Source: Aspidiotus rigidus (taxonomy: Eukaryota; Arthropoda; Insecta; Hemiptera; Diaspididae). From it: 64,000 nucleotides of DNA. Positions 19,216 to 31,134 of this stretch are shown one piece after another; position 1 is the first letter of the stretch; each line of letters opens with the position of its first letter. The notes below the pieces were generated by a model. That model saw nothing but the letters and a program-made list of their open reading frames with translations. It was not told the origin of the DNA and searched no databases. The position numbers were made by a program, and so were the translations under genes. The DNA is taken from contig JAVHKY010000055.1 of assembly GCA_035079385.1 (NCBI GenBank), positions 1,674,001 through 1,738,000 on the forward strand, given 5' to 3'.

Positions 19216-22124
19216 TACCGAAAGTTGAAGGCACGTGATGACTGGTAGCGCTCCTCGCATACAATGATTTATGTTATGATTGAAAAAGGGAAATATTTCG
19301 ATTTTCGTCTCTGCACATGGAAGTGGGTTATGTTCACTGGATTCGAACACCAAAACAACGAGAACGTTGCCACATCGTGTATGCTCGTTGTAAAAATTGT
19401 ACGCTGTTAGTCGATAATATTCATGAGGGTGGTACACATACTATGAAAATATCAGTAGTTGTGCGAGAGCGGTGCAGGGTACACGCGTTTGCCCAGAGTG
19501 CTGAACATGTAGTCTTACGGCAAGTGTATTTTGAATTATTCAAAATTGCCTAATACTTTATTCTCTCAATAAATTACAAACGTTGGAAAGAAATTTATGC
19601 GAAATTTCAACCTAAAAGAATTAATTTTTATCTATTATTCGCAATTTTACCTACTGGTGGCGAATCATTGGGTGGTTTCAGGTTTGTTTTCTTTTTTGTT
19701 AACCGATCATCCTGCAGTTTCTCTTCCAATGCAGCGTAAGGCCTATTCACCCATTTTTTTGAAATTACTTTTTCATTGCATGAATCTGTACAATGTTCCC
19801 ATTATCGTTTTTTGTGTAATTAATAAAAAGAGAGATTTTTCACGTTCATGTTTATTATTATTATCAATTAGTTGTTTCTTTTCTACAAGTACCAGTAGTC
19901 TAATTTTGTATTTCTCTTAGGACAACAATCGAATACAACTAAGTAGGCCTACGTTAGGTATGGAAAGTGCTTGTATCGATACCGTGAGAAAAAATGATTA
20001 ACAATCAGCAGCTTTAAATTGCAAACAACTATAGGAGAGTAATGTCTACTATTTTATCAACAATATTATTCAGATCAGGTACACAAATGCTGGTTGATGA
20101 AGATGGATAATAAAAGAAGATATCACACTATCCATTGAGAATACTGTATCGACATGTTTTACTCTTTTCTGAGTCCTCACTCTAAGAACTTGAGACTGTA
20201 TGCAATATTAGAGGGCCGTAGAGACGATCGGACGTAAATTCCGAATTTAGGTTGGAGCCTGGAGAGGAAAGGTAAATTAGCGGAGCAATTAAGCCCGTCA
20301 TGCGTCAATCAGTTAGCCTAACATACAGTATTCTGGGCCTTGACCTACATAAGGAACTTGGAAAATTGAATGAGGTATACTCACAAATGTAAACCGATAT
20401 TATAAATTTTACTAAAACCGCAAAAATTCTTATTATAAGTCGATCTGTGGTCCCGTAATTTGGAAGATCGTATCAACTGAATGAACTTGGAAAAATAGTG
20501 CGGAGGTCAAAAACCCCTTCGAAATTTTTGAAATCACCATCAAATTTCTGATTTATTTTTATGCGACTAGAAAGAAGAAGAAAAAGAAAAAACAAATCTC
20601 AACCCCTCCCCAAAATTTTGGTATAACTACACTACTGTGAACCATCACTGACCAAGATATCTCTTACTGACCTAGTATATCTAAACCTGTTGAAAACGTT
20701 CAATAAAAATGTAGGCCTATCTTGTAGGTCCGCTAATTCCCGCTAAAAATTAGTAAAATCTTAAGTGGGTACAGCAATATTTGTATTGAGGTGAAAAGTG
20801 ATAATGGTACAAAATTTTTACTTCTACTTCCTTCATGTTGCAAGTAAAGAAATTATTGTCCATTTTTCCAATTTTCTGTTAATTTACTTTTTTTTTTTAA
20901 ATTAAATGATAGAATGAAGAGCTAGACTTGAGCGTGCGCTGTGCATTGAGGTATAGGAGTTGGCTCGACGTGGTATATCGATTCTGAAATTCTCGTTATT
21001 CAATTTTTTTGTTGTAAGCTTTGCAATGTCCTAAAATTTCTATTTGCGTCTTCTTCCCCCAACACTTTACTTCACTCAGTGGGAAACAGATTGCCTAGTA
21101 GATGTGAGTAATCAGTCAGGGATTACTTCCTGCTGAAAAACGTATCACGTCACGAGATGCTGTCTTCTTCTCTTTGAATGACCACTCTATAGAAGAAACA
21201 CTTTCAAATGAATGCCTTTATAAAACCTTCTTTAAACGAAGAAGAACTCACCAGATTTAGAACATGCTGACCATATGTAACGATAACTTCTACAATGGCA
21301 TCGGGGAACCCGCTATGTCCGCTATTCTCAATTATCTGTCTAAATTACTTCTCCTTCCTTTCTACCTAATTGAAATTCTTAGAAGTTTCAAATGTTCTCT
21401 TCCTGCGTATATAATCCCTCTAATTTTTCATCTTTATAAGTCCACCTTCCTTAAGGATTTAAACCAAACCTCTAATGACGTCACACTCTCTTACTTGTAA
21501 GTTCATATGAGTATATAGCCTATATATGTACACATATCCTTGAATTAGGTATTTAGGTCTTTAATGACGCGATACTACACTCAGGAAAATTTTTTTAGTT
21601 TTATAATGAAGGCTAAAAAGCTGTATGTTAGGCCTAGTATAGCCTAGTATACTGTATGTTGGCCATAGTATAATAGGCTGAGGATACAGGTTCAGAAGTA
21701 GCAAAAATAAAGTCGAAATTTTTCGAGTCTCTAAAGTAGGTCAATATCACTCATGACATCATTATGTTAGGCCTAATATACGGAAGGCGGATATCTTTAC
21801 GGGCTAAGGAGAGCAGATTTCTTAAATGTACAATTTTCTCCGGTACAGATCGCATATTCATGGTAAACCGCCTCGTGGGGCGTCCTCAAAATTCAACATT
21901 CAAAATCAATATAATTATAATATTTCATAGGTAGGCACATTTATACGCAGTTCACCAATCATTCATTTATCACCAAAATGCATAGCAGGAGTTAATTTAT
22001 ACAATTACATTGAAATACAGTGAGTACACTTCGATCCTATTAATTATTACCGGCGGTTGTTTCTGTCTTGAACTGAGGATAACTTTTTACAGATTTTATC
22101 GAGTACCTCGCGATCGAGTTATAA
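19216..22124. other. About 2.9 kb without identified genes
   Basis: Only short ORFs (19317-19553, 19597-19920, 21264-21500 and others) without recognisable domains or splice context. The sequence is AT-rich, with scattered TAGGCCTA words near 21630-21780. I saw no repeats with clear boundaries. Confidence 0.5.
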
Positions 22125-22125
22125 A

Positions 22126-23173
22126 TGTTACGCCGAATCCGTGAAACTGCCGAGTTTACAAAATCGGCAGAAATTTTGCCGAATTTATAAAATCGGCAAA
22201 AAATTCTGCTGGTTTTATAAAATTGGCAGACAGTTGCCGATTTTATAAAATCAGCAACTGAAATATTGTAATTGAATATAAGTCTACGTATAATATTCCT
22301 TTCTTTTCGAACTTTTTTTTTCTTACCAGTACGAAACTGAATCATCGCAATTATGAGGGAAGAATTAAACAAGTTCATGGGCGTAAAATGAAATCATGAA
22401 AGTAGGTAATACGTTTGAATTCTTCTTGGAACACGTTCGCTGCTGTACAGGCACCGTTACGCATCCGTCACAGGAGCGACACTCACCCTTGATGTAATCA
22501 TAATATTATATTCTTTGCGCGAGCTCGTCCGTCTGGACTCAGTGGGCACTGGTCAGTGTTACCGAAAGTGCACGTGTCGCACAAATTGTACCTCCAAAAG
22601 ATGTGCCTGTCACAAGCAGGGATTGGGATGCAATTCGGCCTGCCATCCGGGGCGTACATGTCAAAATCACGAGGGTTGATTGTTTTTTTCTCTTTGACTT
22701 CGATGATGACGAAGATTAAATTATTCATTTCTTCGATATGACGATGATCAACTTTTTCTTTGAATTTTTCTATCCGTAACATATGTTATTCTGATTATTT
22801 GTTCTGCAAAATTTATTTCATGACTGGAATCTTTTCAATCATCATTTTCTACTTTCTTAATATTGGAGATATTATTGTGATTATTTGCTCTACAAAAGGT
22901 ATTTCATTTGTGCATATCATTATTTCACCATGAACAAGTAATAAAATGTTACCTATCGCTTCAGATGTGTTCATATAAATTTGTTTGCAAAAATTCTCAA
23001 TGTTTATAATCTAGGTACTTCAGATCAAGTAGAACCTGTTGCCGATTTCATAAAATCGGCAACAAATTCTGCCGATTTCATAAATTAAGCAAGCGGTTAC
23101 CGATTTCATGAATTCGGCAAAATTTGTTGCCGATTTTATGAAATCGCCAATTTCACGGATTCGGCGTAACATA
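22126..23173. mobile_element. DNA element with long inverted ends made of palindromic words
   Basis: The left end, TGTTACGCCGAATCCGTGAAA, is the reverse complement of the right end, TTTCACGGATTCGGCGTAACA. Inside each end the palindrome-like word TGCCGATTTTATAAAATCGGCA recurs three to four times with changes (22150-22262 and 23038-23150). TAAA flanks both sides and may be a target duplication. Length is about 1.05 kb. It carries one ORF on the minus strand (next entry) and no transposase, so it would be non-autonomous. Confidence 0.8.
22498..22782 (-). CDS. Small ORF inside the inverted-repeat element
   Basis: The 94-residue frame has protein-like composition. The second half holds five cysteines (PNC, PAC, NLC, DTC, TDQC) among Pro, Gly and Asp residues, resembling an extracellular disulfide-rich segment. 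The first half is charged. No signal peptide is visible in this frame, so if it is a secreted domain an upstream exon would be needed. I recognise no family. It could be a captured host exon or an ORF by chance. Confidence 0.35.
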   Translation of the reverse strand: MLRIEKFKEKVDHRHIEEMNNLIFVIIEVKEKKTINPRDFDMYAPDGRPNCIPIPACDRHIFWRYNLCDTCTFGNTDQCPLSPDGRARAKNIIL

Positions 23174-23574
23174 AACACTGCAAAGTATTTTCATTATAAA
23201 AATTTCTCAAGAAATACTGAAGTATTTCTCATCAAAATTTCACACGCACTGCTTCTGGTAGGCTATATACTACGATATATCCAATTTCTCAATTAATCAA
23301 TTTATTTTTTCACAAAAATTACCTCCGGACCAGAGTCATACATATTAATTACAAACAATAGTCTGTCGGGTTATAACTGAATACAGTGGCGTATTTACCA
23401 TGATTCTAACGAAGCTGCGAAGTTTCGGAGGCAAAATTTCGTGGGCGGCAAATTCCCCCACAAATAGAAAAAAAACCTGAAAGGGCGGCAAATTGAAGAA
23501 TCGGAAGTTAGCTTCAGGACGGCAATGTGCTTAATCCGCCTTTTATTCAATACCGGTATCATTCTTCGTCGGGC

Positions 23575-23880
23575 TGAGTCACTGAGACACTCGCAAAGTA
23601 TTACCAAGTCGGATTGCTAGTCTGTTCATTTCAAACTCGGTTAGGAATATGATACAATAATACCACGGTATTACCAAGTGCTCGTTCTCAGGACTCAAAA
23701 TGCAACTTGACCATTCGGTACCGTCACCTACCGTAGTGTATTGCATGGGCGCCACAGCTGTAGACGTACCATTCTTATTGTATGGGCGCCACAGCCAGAC
23801 GCTACACGTGTACCAAGGAGAAGTTAGTTTAGTCAAGCGTTGAACGAGTTCGGTTCATCACTGGCATACAATACGGGCGC
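23575..23880 (+). promoter_or_regulatory. Likely promoter or 5' UTR region with repeated GGGCGCCACAG word
   Basis: The word ATGGGCGCCACAGC occurs near 23746 and 23785, with a variant ACGGGCGCTACAG near 23872. Another repeated word, GTATTACCAAGT, is seen near 23597 and 23668. The region lies within 400 bp upstream of the start codon of the zinc-finger gene. No TATA box is obvious. Regulatory role is inferred from position only. Confidence 0.4.
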
Positions 23881-23952
23881 TACAGATCGTCAGCTGATTT
23901 AGTTACGTATCTATTTTCATTTTCAATTTTGTGATGAAGTTGTAATTAACTC

Positions 23953-26900
23953 ATGATGACTGAATTGACCAGAGGCCAACGATTGATTGGTTTAGCTTTG
24001 AAAGGTAAACATTTTTTCTATAAGTTGAAGCATATGCAATTGCTCAATATTAACAAGAAAATAATTAGCGTATGTAAACAGCATATTCCAGTTCTAAAGA
24101 TGAAGAATTTTCTGAAGAAATTCAAGAGAAAAATACGAACGTGAATCATACGCGTATGATGAATCATAGTGTTGATGGGGACTCTTCCATTATTTCCAAA
24201 AATGTATGTTATGAACCAGTGTATCTATATGTGACCCTGATAATGATAAGGGACCTAAAGTCGGAAAAAATTTTTTTCTGGTTTTTTACATAATATTATT
24301 AGGGACAACCTATCCCTATCGCAAAATTTTTTTCCGACTTTAGGTCCCTTATCGTTGTCAGGGTCACATATTTCCTGAAGGTTATTTCAATATTATTATA
24401 TTATATTATTCTCTTTTTCCTATCATTGCAGAACGCTACGATCAGTGACAAAGATGAATCAAAGTATGCTGTATTGAGCTCGAAGATAATGGCTTATAAT
24501 GAGATTGAAATGTCGGGAAATGAAAAAGTTGAAAATTATTTGCGAAATTACGCTGGCAACCCTTCATCTTCGTTGGTTCGTGTAAACTATATATTTTTTT
24601 AATGATAATATTTTTAATAATGTTTTATGAGCTCGTAGTTCAGGAAGTCATTGAGGGCCTTCAGTTTCAACTATATAAATAGGATATTGGTGATGAGAAA
24701 GTGGCATCTTATATTTCAGACCAATTTATAAACCCAAAAGTCAACTTTATCAAATCCATGTGACGTGCGTGTAACTGGAAATATTCTAAATTAGTTTTTC
24801 ACAACACTTCGCTATGGAAAGAAGTAGCTTTTTCACAGTACTTTGCTGTACTTTTCACGCATTTCTTTTGAAAAGCTTCATACAAAACATTTTACAAACA
24901 TTGCACTCAAAAATCATTTTTCAGTTTTTTCGCACTAGTGGAACATACTGTCTCGTGGAATCATAATCCTCTCTAAAATTGTACAACAATATAGACCAAA
25001 TTGGTTTTCATCTTCTCCATAATTTTTCCTAGACTCCATTCAGTTACCTCACTTTGAACAAAAACCCACTTGATGAAACCCACTTCCTCTTGCCAAATAC
25101 GAGTAGTCTGTATTCTTCTACCGGGCTTCAAAGAGCAGGGAAAAATTCTGAATTACTTCAATTTGGGTGTGATTTTTCGGCCCGTAAGGAAATTATAAAT
25201 TCACGGAAAAAAAGCAGTGTATTCACAGAATGTTTATAGTTTGACAGGGAAAATAAAAATTTCACGAAATAATAGAAATTGTCACGAAACGGAAAGACAA
25301 ATAAACATAATATCAATAAATGTAACGTAAAAGAAAAAAAAAAAAAAAAAAAAACGGGATCAAAATACAAGTTGAACATAATTTTAAAAAATGTCACAAT
25401 GAATTTGCGCACAGAAAATGCTCTGCATTTGCATATTCCATTCTATTCCGTTTCCATATTCTTCTTCATGAATGTGGCTACAAATGTAGACACTTGGTTC
25501 CATGCTTTTTTGGGACCTTAGCATGGTGGCTACCAGACTACTCGGAGGAAGCGCTTCATCGACCTCAATCTCTTCTAGTGACCGACTAAGCTTACCCCGC
25601 TCACGCCTCAACGCCTCAAACTCAATAAAGCTGTGTGTGGTCTATCATCCCGCCCTTGATCGCAATGGAAATACGTTATCTGCTCAACTTTCTTCAACTT
25701 TTCTCGTCCATTTTCGTTACTCAATGTGAGCAATTCTCACTTTCCTTTTCACGAATAAGAAGCGCCTGGCCTCCTTTTTGACCCGTAAAGGCTGTTGATC
25801 AGTCGTTGTTCTCTTGTTTGCTTTGAACACCACCGCTCTCTCCTCAGCAAGGAGCTCGGTTACTGATGAACGTGCTAATATGCGCAGAGCCTCCGTAGAG
25901 ATAGTGTAGCAGGCAATCAGCACAATTATTTTTTGGTTCTTTTCCATCTCTTTTCTTCTGTACGCTATCTTCATGGAGTGAGCCCATACTGGGCCAAATG
26001 TGAGAAAATACAGTCACTCAAAGTTTATTAAATAAGACCGGATTCCTCTTGGGTCAGGAATCCATCATCAGATAGTGAAAGTACAAAGACTGAATTAAAC
26101 GGATGCGAACGATAAGGAAGGAGGTTTGGAAAGAATGACATTATCATCGGATAAATTATTGTGAAACTTGAAGATGAATGGATGCGCACAAACAAGACGA
26201 GTATCATTTAGGAAGCTTTCGTTAGTGACAGAAGAATCCACAACAATTTCCACCTTCTCTGGACGATCTAAAAGGCGACCTTTGATAGCTTTATCGATTA
26301 AGTCGAACTTGATGGAGGTAAAATCGTGGCTACTTTCGATACAATATTATGTGAGGAATCCCTCTAACTGGAAAAACCTGGTCACTTGATATTAGGTATG
26401 TTCGCGCGTTGATAAATTCTACAGATTCTGATAATACTACCGTAACGTAGTGTGTAATTACACACCACTACAAGCAATTATCAACAGAATCAGTGAAATT
26501 TATCAACGCGCGAACATACCTATTCATTTGAAAATACGTCATTATCTTTTCTTTTTCCGCGCACACAGGTTTCCGGGATATTCAGTTTAAAATACGTTAT
26601 TTTCATTGTCAAATGTCACTTCCTAACTCTCACTGCCAATTTTCATTAATATCCACATCTCAATTCACTCTGCTTCCAATCTACATATCCGCGCTCTGCC
26701 GACATAATTCTCTCCTCCTCTGAACTATTCAAACACCTCGAATTGAACCATCTACTCCCTATGATATCATCCACTTCTCCATAGCTAACCCCTCCTCAGA
26801 TATCCGACTCGATCTAGCTGATAACAAATAACCTCCAAACTCACAACACTATGTACCGAGAACTCATTAAAAACAATACCTATCTCTATACCAGTTTTCC

Positions 26901-29900
26901 GACCCATCAACCCTACTTTAACGACGGATCTAAGTCTGGACCCAAAACAGGATACGTGTACTCGATCCATGGAGTTATAACCAGTCGTTGATTGAATAAT
27001 TCTGCCTCCATTTTCACTACCAAACAAAACGCCATACACTCTTGTTTTTCTCATCTCCATCTCCTCACTCCCAGCTCAAATTTCTACCGTTAACTGACTC
27101 ACTTTCTTTTCTCCTGGCTACACAGGATTCTTATTCAAGTAATTCCTCCAAATCAGCGCATTCATTTACTCCTGCAATCACTATCATCCATTTCTACATC
27201 TGCTTCCTTCTTGTGAATTCCGGGTCATGTCAACTTCCCGGAACATGACGCTATTGTTTTTGTCGCGAAAGATTTCCCACAAAATTTCTGACCCTGTATT
27301 CACCCCTGCTTCTGACCTACAGCCAATGATATCTAACTTTCATCCCTCACCAAGGTTTTAAAAGGGTCTTGTTTTGTTTTTTAAACCCCCTTACGGTAAT
27401 TGGAGCACCCATAAAAAGCTGCATTCCAAGTCCCATCAAAATCGGGTCAATACACGCCGAGCCTATTCACCACGCAAAATCATTCAAAAACGTCCAATTC
27501 TTTTATACGTAGAATAATTTCCACATTTTTATGGCTCCTGTACAGTACGTCAAATTTTTATGCCTCCTGTATGTATACCTCGGAAATTTAAATTATTCAA
27601 AATGCAAGCATTCTTATCTGTAGCTCGAGGTCACTATTTTGAATTATTAAAACCTGTTCAATCACTACTGAATTCGATGACGCCGATAAGGTTGTCTTTT
27701 CCTGATGCAGACTAGTGAGAATTTTACTCACACAGAGTAGGTATTTGTACATAATACACACAAGAAAATTGACTTTAGTATGAGTCAATATAATATTTAA
27801 AATTTTCGACCGCTCAAATGATTTCAGAATTCCATAATGTAATTTGAACAAAACTAAAATGTTATTTACCACCCATAAAAATTCTACGTGTCTATGTATT
27901 ATACCTAGTTTCATTTGGTTAGTGATGTAAAAATGTAGTTTTTCAAGTACCTATTATCTCATTGTTTATCTATTTTCTATGGCAGAGCATCCGATTAGAA
28001 TGATTATTCTTCACTGAGAGAAAATGATAGTCTTGGTGACAAAAAAAAAATTTTCAAATTCAGAAAGTCACCTTTCCTCAGTCATTATGACTAGATTTTC
28101 CAGGCAAAATAACTGGAAAAATGATCAAACTGACAAAAAAAAAGGGGACTCCGAATTTGGCAATTTTTTTCTTTCTCATCAAGACAATTATTTTTTCTCA
28201 TTGTTGACAGTCATCTTGATTTCATAGCATAACTTTGGAAATACTTCATTTTTTATTTCACAGGAAAAGAAGAGTAGAATGTATAATCCCCCAGAAACTC
28301 CAATTTCTGAAGAAACTGCAATACCGCTCTTCAGATCAACTTATTTGGATGCAGCAATAGATGACTCTGTGTCACCGGCGAAAATAACGGTATACTGCAA
28401 ATTAAGAATGACAGAAAATTTGATAGGATTTTAGTACACGATACTTGTTTGTATGACTAAATATAATTTATTTCTCAGAAAAGAATGAACAGAATATGCA
28501 ACGTCCCCTTAGAAACTACCAATTCTGAAGAGGTTGCAGTATCACCTTTAGTATCATTTTCGTCAGATGCACCAACAAACGCAGAGGTTATACCAACTGT
28601 AGAAGTGACTGAAAACGTTGATAAGGTTAGTACAAAAATTCCTTGGAAACTCAGAATATCGGCAATCGAAGAAAAACGTACGAACCCATTATAAATGAGG
28701 CTCTCATTGCTCAAAATTCACCATATCAATTCCGGCTGCTCCAATTTTTTCTCTCTCTCTTCCTTCAGCTTGCTTATGCTTTTGTTACCACTCCGACAAC
28801 TTCCTTGTACAGGAAACTTGTTTTAAGGAGGTGTTCTGGTAAGAATTTGCCTTTTGCCGTCCAATCGGCAAATAATGTGGTTCTAATATAGCAGGGAGCT
28901 AGAATGAATTTAGGGACCTTGAAAAATTTTGATTTCCAGCCATAAATATGAATAGTGGGACTTGAAATAATTTTGTCTGTCGAGCTATATACAGGAGATG
29001 AAGAGGGACTTGGAGAAAATGTTGATCCGAGCTGCAGATCTGAATGCTGGGACATCAAATAAATTCAACTTTCGAGTTATAAATACGCGAGGGAACGCAT
29101 AAAAATGCCAACTTTCAAGTTGGCATATATGATAGAAGGTGCGAGTGGACTTATAAGGATTTAAACGTAACAGCTATAAATATATGGGGAAGGGGGGAGA
29201 CTCAAAAAGTTTTGAAATTGTAAATTCTTAGTTCATCTCAATTACACACATGAACAAATTCCACATTTTTGGAATGAACATAAAATATCACAAGGTTTTC
29301 TTGTAGTATTTTCAACGTTGAATACCATGCTTTTGCCGTTTTTTGATATTACCTCTCATTATTATGCAAGACTCATGTTTAGTTACCGCAGTTTATTGCG
29401 ACGCCCAACGTAGTCTATCTTTTGAGCTACAAAATTTCAATGCGCAAGAAGATACTTTCATCTGTCGCAATAAAGCTCGGGAACTGAATATGAGTAGGCC
29501 TATTGCACAATAGTAAGAGGTAATTTAAAAAAACAGCAAATGGCATTGTGTCCGGCGTCAAAAACACTTCTAGGAATACCTTCGATAGTTTATGTTCATT
29601 TAAAAAGTTTGAATTTTGTTCATGCGGTAACGTAGCTATAATTTGAGTTTTCTGATATCCCATCTAAATTTTCTGTGACTTCCATTGTTTTTTCTACTTA
29701 CTACGAGTATTGTTTGTTTCTTGTTTCATAACTCTAAAATAATCATATTCGTAGTCCCTGAAGTACCTATTAACAATTCACTTATATCTTTATTATTTCA
29801 CATCTTAATTCCTACTTCTTCCATAATTCTATGATCTCCAGTAATTAAATTCTACCATTTTACCAAGCTGCTAATCCTTTTGTGTATTTTAATACTCGTA

Positions 29901-30377
29901 GTTTGAACAAGAAAATAAAAAAATTAATAAAATGAAATCAAAAACTTGAAAATATGAAAAATAAAACCTAAACAATTATTATGTTTGCAGGAAAAAGATA
30001 TGTCTGGGGATCCTAAAAATGGAAAGTACGAAAAAGAAACTTTCTGCACTTATTGCAAAACTTATCAAAATTCTAAGCATTTTTCAAGGCATTTATTACG
30101 GCAGCATGAATTTTCGAAAGAAGTTGCTGAAATGCTGACTACTACTGAACCAAATAGTAAAGAAAGAAGAAAGGCTCTTGCGCTCATTCGTAAGGCTGGA
30201 AATATGGAGGCTTCAAGTCAAGGTAAAATGTACTTGAAAAGACGTAAGATGGAACGAGGAAAAATTGAAGACAACTATGTTTCTTGTCCTTATTGCTGTA
30301 CATTTGTGAAAGAAAATTACTTACATCAGCATAAGAAATATTGTCTTGTCAAACCCAATACTGAAAGCTGTGAATGA
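23953..30377 (+). CDS. Six-exon gene for a protein with two C-terminal zinc fingers
   Basis: My model: exons 23953-24004, 24082-24203, 24432-24575, 28264-28389, 28479-28625 and 29991-30377, all GT..AG with matching phases, 325 aa. It starts MMTELTRGQRLIGLALK. The middle (about residues 18-195) is acidic and Ser/Thr-rich and probably disordered. Exons 4 and 5 encode related segments (NPPETPISEETAIPL and NVPLETTNSEEVAVSPL), suggesting exon duplication. The last exon has a finger CX2CX11HX4H (CTYCKTYQNSKHF...), a RRKALALIRKAGN linker and a second finger CX2CX9HX4C (CPYCCTF...). This layout of two fingers around a basic linker is one I recall from uncharacterised invertebrate and fish proteins. 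A DNA- or RNA-binding role is inference. The third intron (3.7 kb) is full of transposon remnants. The ORF ends soon after the second finger, so it could be a shortened family member. Confidence 0.68.
24227..24370. mobile_element. Hairpin element with 48-bp arms
   Basis: TATGTGACCCTGATAATGAT followed by AAGGGACCTAAAGTCGG pairs with its complement ending at 24370. The loop is about 45 bp. It lies in the second intron of the zinc-finger gene, just after exon 2. Confidence 0.85.
25170..25305. repeat. Short relative of the TTCACAGAAAA word-repeat family
   Basis: Units AAATTCACGGAAAAA, GTATTCACAGAATG, TTTCACGAAATAA and TGTCACGAAACGG occur in series. They match the word structure at 18742-19215 but without a shared end. 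A poly(A) run follows near 25330. It is in the third intron of the zinc-finger gene. Confidence 0.45.
25384..25990 (-). pseudogene. R1-like non-LTR retrotransposon remnant, 3' end of ORF2
   Basis: The frame at 25974-25717 contains ACYTISTEALRILARSSVTE and LLAEERAVV. This resembles the post-reverse-transcriptase block YRTVSTEA..VLAG..P..LLA.ER found near the end of R1-type ORF2 proteins. After a frame change, 25611-25384 has SLEEIEVDEALPPSSLVATM and MLRSQKSME, like the C-terminal tail of those proteins. The catalytic reverse transcriptase and endonuclease regions are missing. Frameshifts show it is dead. It lies antisense within the third intron of the zinc-finger gene. Confidence 0.72.
26394..26521. 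mobile_element. 128-bp MITE with perfect 25-bp terminal inverted repeats
   Basis: AGGTATGTTCGCGCGTTGAT begins the element and its exact complement ends it. Pairing continues inward with GATTCTGATAAT against ATTATCAACAGAATC. The flanks share ATT, which may be a 3-bp target duplication. The perfect ends suggest it is relatively young. Confidence 0.85.
26590..27310 (+). pseudogene. Non-LTR retrotransposon RNase H remnant
   Basis: Across frames one can read YFNDGSKSG (near 26920), TTKQNAIHS, LTDSLSFLL (near 27095) and IPGHVNFPEHD followed by FVAK (near 27220). These are the ordered RNase H motifs of I/Jockey-group non-LTR retrotransposons (DGS, E-containing helix, DSLS, WIPGH..EHD..A). At least three frame changes and stops are present. 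It is similar to the better copy at 38702-40009. It lies in the third intron of the zinc-finger gene. Confidence 0.7.
28900..29140. repeat. Decayed copies of the GGGACTTGGAA / TATATATGATAGGA repeat
   Basis: GGGACCTTGAAAAATTTTGA, GTGGGACTTGAAATAATTTTG, GTCGAGCTATATACAGGAG and GGGACTTGGAGAAAATG occur in series. They are reverse-complement relatives of the 45-bp tandem units at 35995-36265. This lies in the intron before the last exon of the zinc-finger gene. Confidence 0.6.
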
Positions 30378-31134
30378 AAATGATAGTAGGTATGTTATTG
30401 ATTATTTTTAAATATATTCTCAGTAAAAGAGTTATCACGAATAAGGGTAAGAAACGTTGCAGTATGTATGATCAAATGAAGTGTAGACCAAATGTGAATT
30501 AAAAACTGTATTTTTTAATATGATGATCTTTGTGAACAAAATAATAATAATGATGAAGTTTTTATTGTCGAGTTTAGAGAGAAATTGGCAAATTTTGAAA
30601 ATGATGGCACATTTATAAGAAGATCTCTTGAGCCTTCAATGAACAATTTCCTGAGAATCCTTCCAGAATCGTTGATTGCAATTTTAAAGAATCATATTGT
30701 TTATGCTGAAGAGTACAGTCTTATGTATTACCGAGAGGTACCTAGTCCACTGATGATTTTAGACTGACGTAAAACCTATCTCAAAGGAAGAGTTAATTAA
30801 TTCATTGTCTTTCTCGACGTTTTGGAGTTTTAACTGGAAAAATTAGAAACTTCCATGTTTCCTCTTAGTCGTATGTACATACATATAGGCCTATGTTTAG
30901 GCTTATAAGATATTTTTGTCTACGGATCTCCTCCAAAACTACAGGATCGATTTTTTCAAGACTCGAGCAAGTTATAGTCTCATATCTCGTTCGGTCGGTG
31001 TTATACTCTTCTTTGTATTCAAGTATAAATTCTCCATTACAGTTTAAAATTTTTGTAATTAATATTTAGGAAGCTATAAGGAATCTTACGCTGCATAATA
31101 TGTATAAGGACGGTGTCTCTCTTACTATAGCTTT
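30378..31134. other. 3' flank of the zinc-finger gene
   Basis: Contains a 60-residue ORF at 30585-30767 (includes RRSLEPSMNNFLRILPESL) that reads like real protein and could be a decayed downstream exon of the same gene. No splice site convincingly joins it, because the last exon already ends in TGA at 30375. Otherwise AT-rich with no feature identified. Confidence 0.35.

Noticed and set aside
19317..19553. Possible FLYWCH-type zinc finger (RCHIVYARCKNC)
   Set aside because: The spacing of Cys, Trp and His residues does not fit the FLYWCH pattern and no transposase follows.
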